A stretch of 64,000 bases of DNA from Pseudomonadota bacterium (GTDB lineage: Bacteria > Desulfobacterota > Desulfovibrionia > Desulfovibrionales > Desulfomicrobiaceae), in contig JAHIQM010000018.1 in assembly GCA_018902545.1 (NCBI GenBank), forward strand, positions 62,001-126,000. The letters are read 5' to 3'. This document shows, piece by piece, positions 60,903-64,000 of the stretch. The notes below the pieces were generated by a model. That model saw only the letters and a list, made by a program, of their open reading frames with translations, was not told the origin of the DNA and searched no databases. Position 1 is the first letter of the stretch, and every line of letters starts with the position of its first letter. The position numbers and the translations under genes were made by a program.

Positions 60903-63557
60903 TTATGTCGTGGCTCCAAGGGCTTGCCGCAGGGCATTCGTCATTTCTTCAAGAGTGGCCGGTTTGGCGATATATCCGTTCATGCCTGCCGCCAGGAAGA
61001 TTTCCCGGTCACCGTCCATGGCATAGGCCGTCAACGCGATGATGGGGACGTTCTGCTTCGAGCCCAGAGAGGGTGAATTGCGGATGACGCGGGTCGCCTC
61101 GACGCCGTCCATGACGGGCATCTGAATGTCCATGAAAATGCAGTCGATGTCGTTTTCGGTCAGCAGTTCAATGGCCTGCTGGCCGTTTTCAGCCAGAACA
61201 ACCTCGTGCCCGGCCGCTTCCAGGAGCTTCTGGGTGGGGAAGCGGTTGGATTGATCGTCCTCGACGAGAAGCAGGCGTGCTCCGGTCTTTAGTTTCTGGG
61301 ACACGGATTTCATGGGCTGGAGCGATGCTTTTTGGTCCGTCTTGAAGGGCAGGACGACATGCACGCTCGTGCCCTGCCCCGGAGTGCTCTCGATGGTGAT
61401 GCTGCCGTTCATGAGGCTGACCAGTCGCTGCACGATGGACAGGCCAAGGCCAGCGCCCTGGTAATTGCGGGTGTAGGTGTTTTCGACCTGCAGGAACGGT
61501 TCGAAGATGTCGCGCAGGCGGTTTTCGGGGATGCCGATGCCTGTGTCCGTGACACAGAAGTGCGCCCTCAGTTCGTCATCTTTTGCGGGCTGGGCCGTGA
61601 TATTAAGGCTGACCATGCCTGTTTCGGTGAATTTCAGGGCGTTGCCCACCAGGTTGAAAAGCACTTGCCGCACCCGCATCTCGTCCCCGATCAGAATGTC
61701 GGGCATGCCCGGGTCGAGGCTGCATTTGAGGACTACGCCCTTGTTTCTGGCCGTGCCGGCAAAAAGCCCGGACACGGAATCGACGACGTCCTTGACCGTA
61801 AAGGAGGCCTGGCGGATTTCCATTCGGCCCGCCTCTACCCTTGAGAGGTCGAGGATGTCCGAGAGCAGCCCGGTCAGCCGTTTTGCGGCCTCGGCGGCCA
61901 TGCGCACATAATCGGTCTGGTCCACGTCAAGAGAAGTGGTTTCGAGCAGTTGGAGCATGCCCATGACCCCGTTGATGGGGGTGCGGATCTCGTGACTCAT
62001 GTTGGCCAGGAACTCGCTTTTGGACCGGTTGGCGCTTTCGGCTGCCTCTTTGAGCTTGAGCAGTGCCTCTTCGGCTTCTTTTCTGCTGGTCAGGTCCACG
62101 TCCAGGCAGAAGAGCTCCGCTTCGCCTCCCGCCTTCACGACGACGGCGTGGCTGGAGAAGACCACCACTCTGGAACCGTCCTTGCGCATGAGCGTGAGTT
62201 CGCTGGCCGGAATGGCGATTTTTGTTTCGGCCATGGAGGCCATGGCGGCATTGACGTCGTCGCGCATTTCAGGGGGGATGATGAGGTCGACCAGTTTTTT
62301 TCCGAGGGCTTCATCCCTGGTGTATCCGTAAAGAGACTCCGAGGCCCTGTTCCAGTAGCGCGTGGCCCCGTCCATGCCGTATCCCTGCACCGCGACAGAG
62401 GGAACCTCCTCAAAGAGGTTGCGGAACCGCGCTTCGCTTTCGAGCAGGGCTGCTTCGGCCTCCGCGCGTCTGACGATGTCGCGGGACAGGGACTGGGCCA
62501 TGTTATTGAACGCCCTGGCCAACACATCGATCTCGGCGATGTCGGGTGCAGGCGCCACCCTGACGGAAAGATCCCCCTCGCCGATCCGCTTCGAGGCTCC
62601 GGCCAATTCTTCCAGGTCAGCCGCCACGGTCCTGCCGCCCAAGAACCAGCCGCACAGCAAGGTCAGCCCGATGGCCAGAAAGAGGATGCCCAGATCGCGG
62701 AGCATCCCTTTTTGCGCGTCAGCGTAGAACGCCCTGCTCGGCGTGCCCACAAAGAAGTACATGTAGGGAGGCTGGTCCGGGGTCAGCCGCAGTTGCTGGA
62801 AGGCGGTGATGCGCTCCACCCCATCCGAACCCGTTTCCCGGATAAGGCCTTCCTGCGGCCCTGCGGTGGCCTGGGCGAAGACTTCTTGTTTGATGGGTTG
62901 GCCGGGGCGAGTGGCGGAGTTGTCGGGATAGCGGAAGAGACGGGTCCCGTTTCTGTCGCAGACCCCGACAAAGGAGTTTTCCGGAAAGCGGGTGTGTTTG
63001 AACAGCTCTGCGTAACGGTCGAGTCTGATGCTGGTCAGCAGAACCCCGCCGACTTCGCCCTGGTCGTCAAGAATGGGGTATGCGAAGGTGAAGACCGGGA
63101 CGTGCAGGGTTATGCCGACGAGGTATTCGCCGGTGGCGAAGGCCCGGGTGGCCACCGCTTCCCTGAAATGGGCGGTGTGCGCGAAGTTCGCGGGCCCGCG
63201 CGCGGTGGCGGAGGCGACAAGCTCGCCGTTGCGGTCGACCAGATGCAGGACCGCGTAGCCAGGATTGATCGTGAGCAGACTGGAGAAGAGGCGATTGCCT
63301 TCCTCGACATCGGCCCGTCTCACTTCGGGCAACAGGGCCAGGCCTTCGAGGAGGCTTTGCGTGGCCAAGGTGGTTTGCGCCTGAATCTCCGCAATATGCC
63401 GGGAAAAGCCCAGCAACTCCGTTTCGGCGGTGGAGATAGCCTGCCGGCGGTTGTTCAGACCAGCAAGGACAATGATGACCATGGCGGGGAGGGCCGCCAT
63501 AAGAAAGAGGATGGCGAGTTTTTTCTTGATGGAGCCGTGCAGCAGTCGAGAAAACAT
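60903..63557 (-). CDS. Hybrid histidine kinase with Cache sensor
   Basis: An 884-residue protein. Helix (LAILFLMAALPAMVIIVLAGL), a periplasmic dCache-like domain (about 40-280, with VGITLHVPVFTFAYPILDDQGEV), a second helix (DLGILFLAIGLTLLCGWFLGG), HAMP, a PAS domain (about 390-500) and a kinase core: NMSHEIRTPINGVMG with H522, LVGNALKFTETG, DTGIGIP and GAGLGLSIVQRLV. A receiver domain follows, with phosphorylation site D810 (CIFMDIQMPVMDG). ATG 63557 has GGAGG five bases before; the frame extends upstream without a site. No Hpt or output gene is adjacent. Ligand unknown. Confidence 0.92.
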   Translation of the reverse strand: MFSRLLHGSIKKKLAILFLMAALPAMVIIVLAGLNNRRQAISTAETELLGFSRHIAEIQAQTTLATQSLLEGLALLPEVRRADVEEGNRLFSSLLTINPGYAVLHLVDRNGELVASATARGPANFAHTAHFREAVATRAFATGEYLVGITLHVPVFTFAYPILDDQGEVGGVLLTSIRLDRYAELFKHTRFPENSFVGVCDRNGTRLFRYPDNSATRPGQPIKQEVFAQATAGPQEGLIRETGSDGVERITAFQQLRLTPDQPPYMYFFVGTPSRAFYADAQKGMLRDLGILFLAIGLTLLCGWFLGGRTVAADLEELAGASKRIGEGDLSVRVAPAPDIAEIDVLARAFNNMAQSLSRDIVRRAEAEAALLESEARFRNLFEEVPSVAVQGYGMDGATRYWNRASESLYGYTRDEALGKKLVDLIIPPEMRDDVNAAMASMAETKIAIPASELTLMRKDGSRVVVFSSHAVVVKAGGEAELFCLDVDLTSRKEAEEALLKLKEAAESANRSKSEFLANMSHEIRTPINGVMGMLQLLETTSLDVDQTDYVRMAAEAAKRLTGLLSDILDLSRVEAGRMEIRQASFTVKDVVDSVSGLFAGTARNKGVVLKCSLDPGMPDILIGDEMRVRQVLFNLVGNALKFTETGMVSLNITAQPAKDDELRAHFCVTDTGIGIPENRLRDIFEPFLQVENTYTRNYQGAGLGLSIVQRLVSLMNGSITIESTPGQGTSVHVVLPFKTDQKASLQPMKSVSQKLKTGARLLLVEDDQSNRFPTQKLLEAAGHEVVLAENGQQAIELLTENDIDCIFMDIQMPVMDGVEATRVIRNSPSLGSKQNVPIIALTAYAMDGDREIFLAAGMNGYIAKPATLEEMTNALRQALGATT

Positions 63558-64000
63558 CGGATCCTCCGGAAAGGGCGTCCCGCGAGGCTGGATTTTTGTT
63601 TCGCCGGTCGGCAAGGGCGTCTGGTATGCAGGGCGCGTTTGGATTCGGACGGCGCGGGGCGCCCGAGCGGCATAAAATCAGGACTACCGCACCTTTGGCG
63701 CCTGCGGAAGAGAAATTTTGAGATACCTGCGGCGCAGGTTTTTCGAAGCATTGAAAAAAATGACCTTGAAATGTACAGGGGCGTGTCTGGTTAGTAACGA
63801 GATGAGGAGCGAAAAATGAAAAGGGTTACGCTTGGGTTGTTTGCCAGCGGTACTGAGCGTGCATTTTCAGACGTGCAAGACTGTGACTTGCCGGGAAGAT
63901 TCAAGATCTGATAACCATTTTTACATCACATATTGGCAAACTCTGACCAATCTTTACGCATGCCTTGAGATTTTCATGGATCTGGTCCACAATGGAGTAA
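63558..64000. other. Upstream region with little coding content
   Basis: The 443 bases before the hybrid kinase hold no gene I can support firmly. There is a small hairpin (CCTGC-GGC-GCAGG then TTTTT) at about 63729-63745, a possible 31-residue frame at 63816-63911, and an AT-richer tail after 63900. Confidence 0.6.
63816..63911 (+). CDS. Possible 31-residue peptide
   Basis: ATG 63816 has GAGGAG six bases upstream, a textbook ribosome site. The frame encodes a 31-residue peptide beginning MKRVTLGLFASGTERAFSDV and stops with TGA at 63909. No signal peptide or family recognised. The good ribosome site is the only support; it could be the remains of a longer gene or chance. Confidence 0.25.
   Translation: MKRVTLGLFASGTERAFSDVQDCDLPGRFKI

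Noticed and set aside
63729-63745. Hairpin with TTTTT as a plus-strand terminator
   Set aside because: No gene on the plus strand ends before it within this window; it may be chance or part of the kinase upstream region.

Overview
The window looks like the chromosome of a GC-rich sulfate-reducing deltaproteobacterium of the Desulfovibrio/Desulfomicrobium type. This rests on a GAK-type gene cluster, a bd-type subunit fused to an eight-heme c-type domain, a heme-sensing histidine kinase, many sigma-54 and c-di-GMP regulators and dense bacterial operons. I see no tRNA, rRNA, CRISPR array, transposase or phage genes. The organism name is inference from gene content only.

Layout. 2-3237 (+): the 3' part of a GAK cluster (ATP-grasp, HprK-related kinase B, CofD-like protein, amphi-Trp protein), ending in an HU-like reading frame that lacks a proper start and follows a run of ten A. 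3283-4569: a radical SAM protein. 4585-5133 (-): DedA. 5305-10839 (+): a tight four-gene operon of a large unknown protein, a phosphatidylserine decarboxylase-like protein, an Lgt-like membrane protein and a secreted unknown protein, suggesting lipid or lipoprotein chemistry. 10843-15955: an Lrp-type regulator with a small partner, divergent from kbl; then tdh, an IlvN-like ACT protein and a phosphate acyltransferase. kbl and tdh (threonine to glycine plus acetyl-CoA) are separated by inserted palindromic repeats.

16094-28537 holds phosphate uptake split in two: pstS-pstC-pstA on the minus strand and phoB-phoR-pstB-phoU on the plus strand. Each half has a Pho box, sharing 18 identical bases. 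Between them lie a stand-alone domain otherwise seen on RluA-type enzymes, a MATE transporter and an EAL-CBS-GGDEF protein. 28658-30717: an alpha/beta hydrolase with an MlaA lipoprotein. 31028-37104: a YeiH-family transporter, a small membrane protein, a c-heme histidine kinase and a sigma-54 response regulator, with a candidate sigma-54 promoter before the transporter.

37497-49422: a TyrR-like activator, then PBP1C with a thioester alpha-2-macroglobulin (periplasmic protection and repair), divergent from lemA and a DUF2207 protein. 49525-53649 (-): HDOD protein, GspE/PilB-type ATPase with an MshEN-like N-terminus, histidine kinase and a Cys-rich protein. 53895-57604 (-): a bd-superfamily oxidoreductase fused to eight c-heme sites and its membrane partner, with a near-consensus promoter overlapped by a palindrome. 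57749-63557 (-): a CHASE4-PAS-GGDEF-EAL protein and a hybrid histidine kinase.

The most unusual non-coding structure is a roughly 170-180 bp element present near 12.9 kb and 37.2 kb. Its two stems differ in sequence between copies yet remain self-complementary, while the segments between the stems are conserved. A decayed third copy follows the second.
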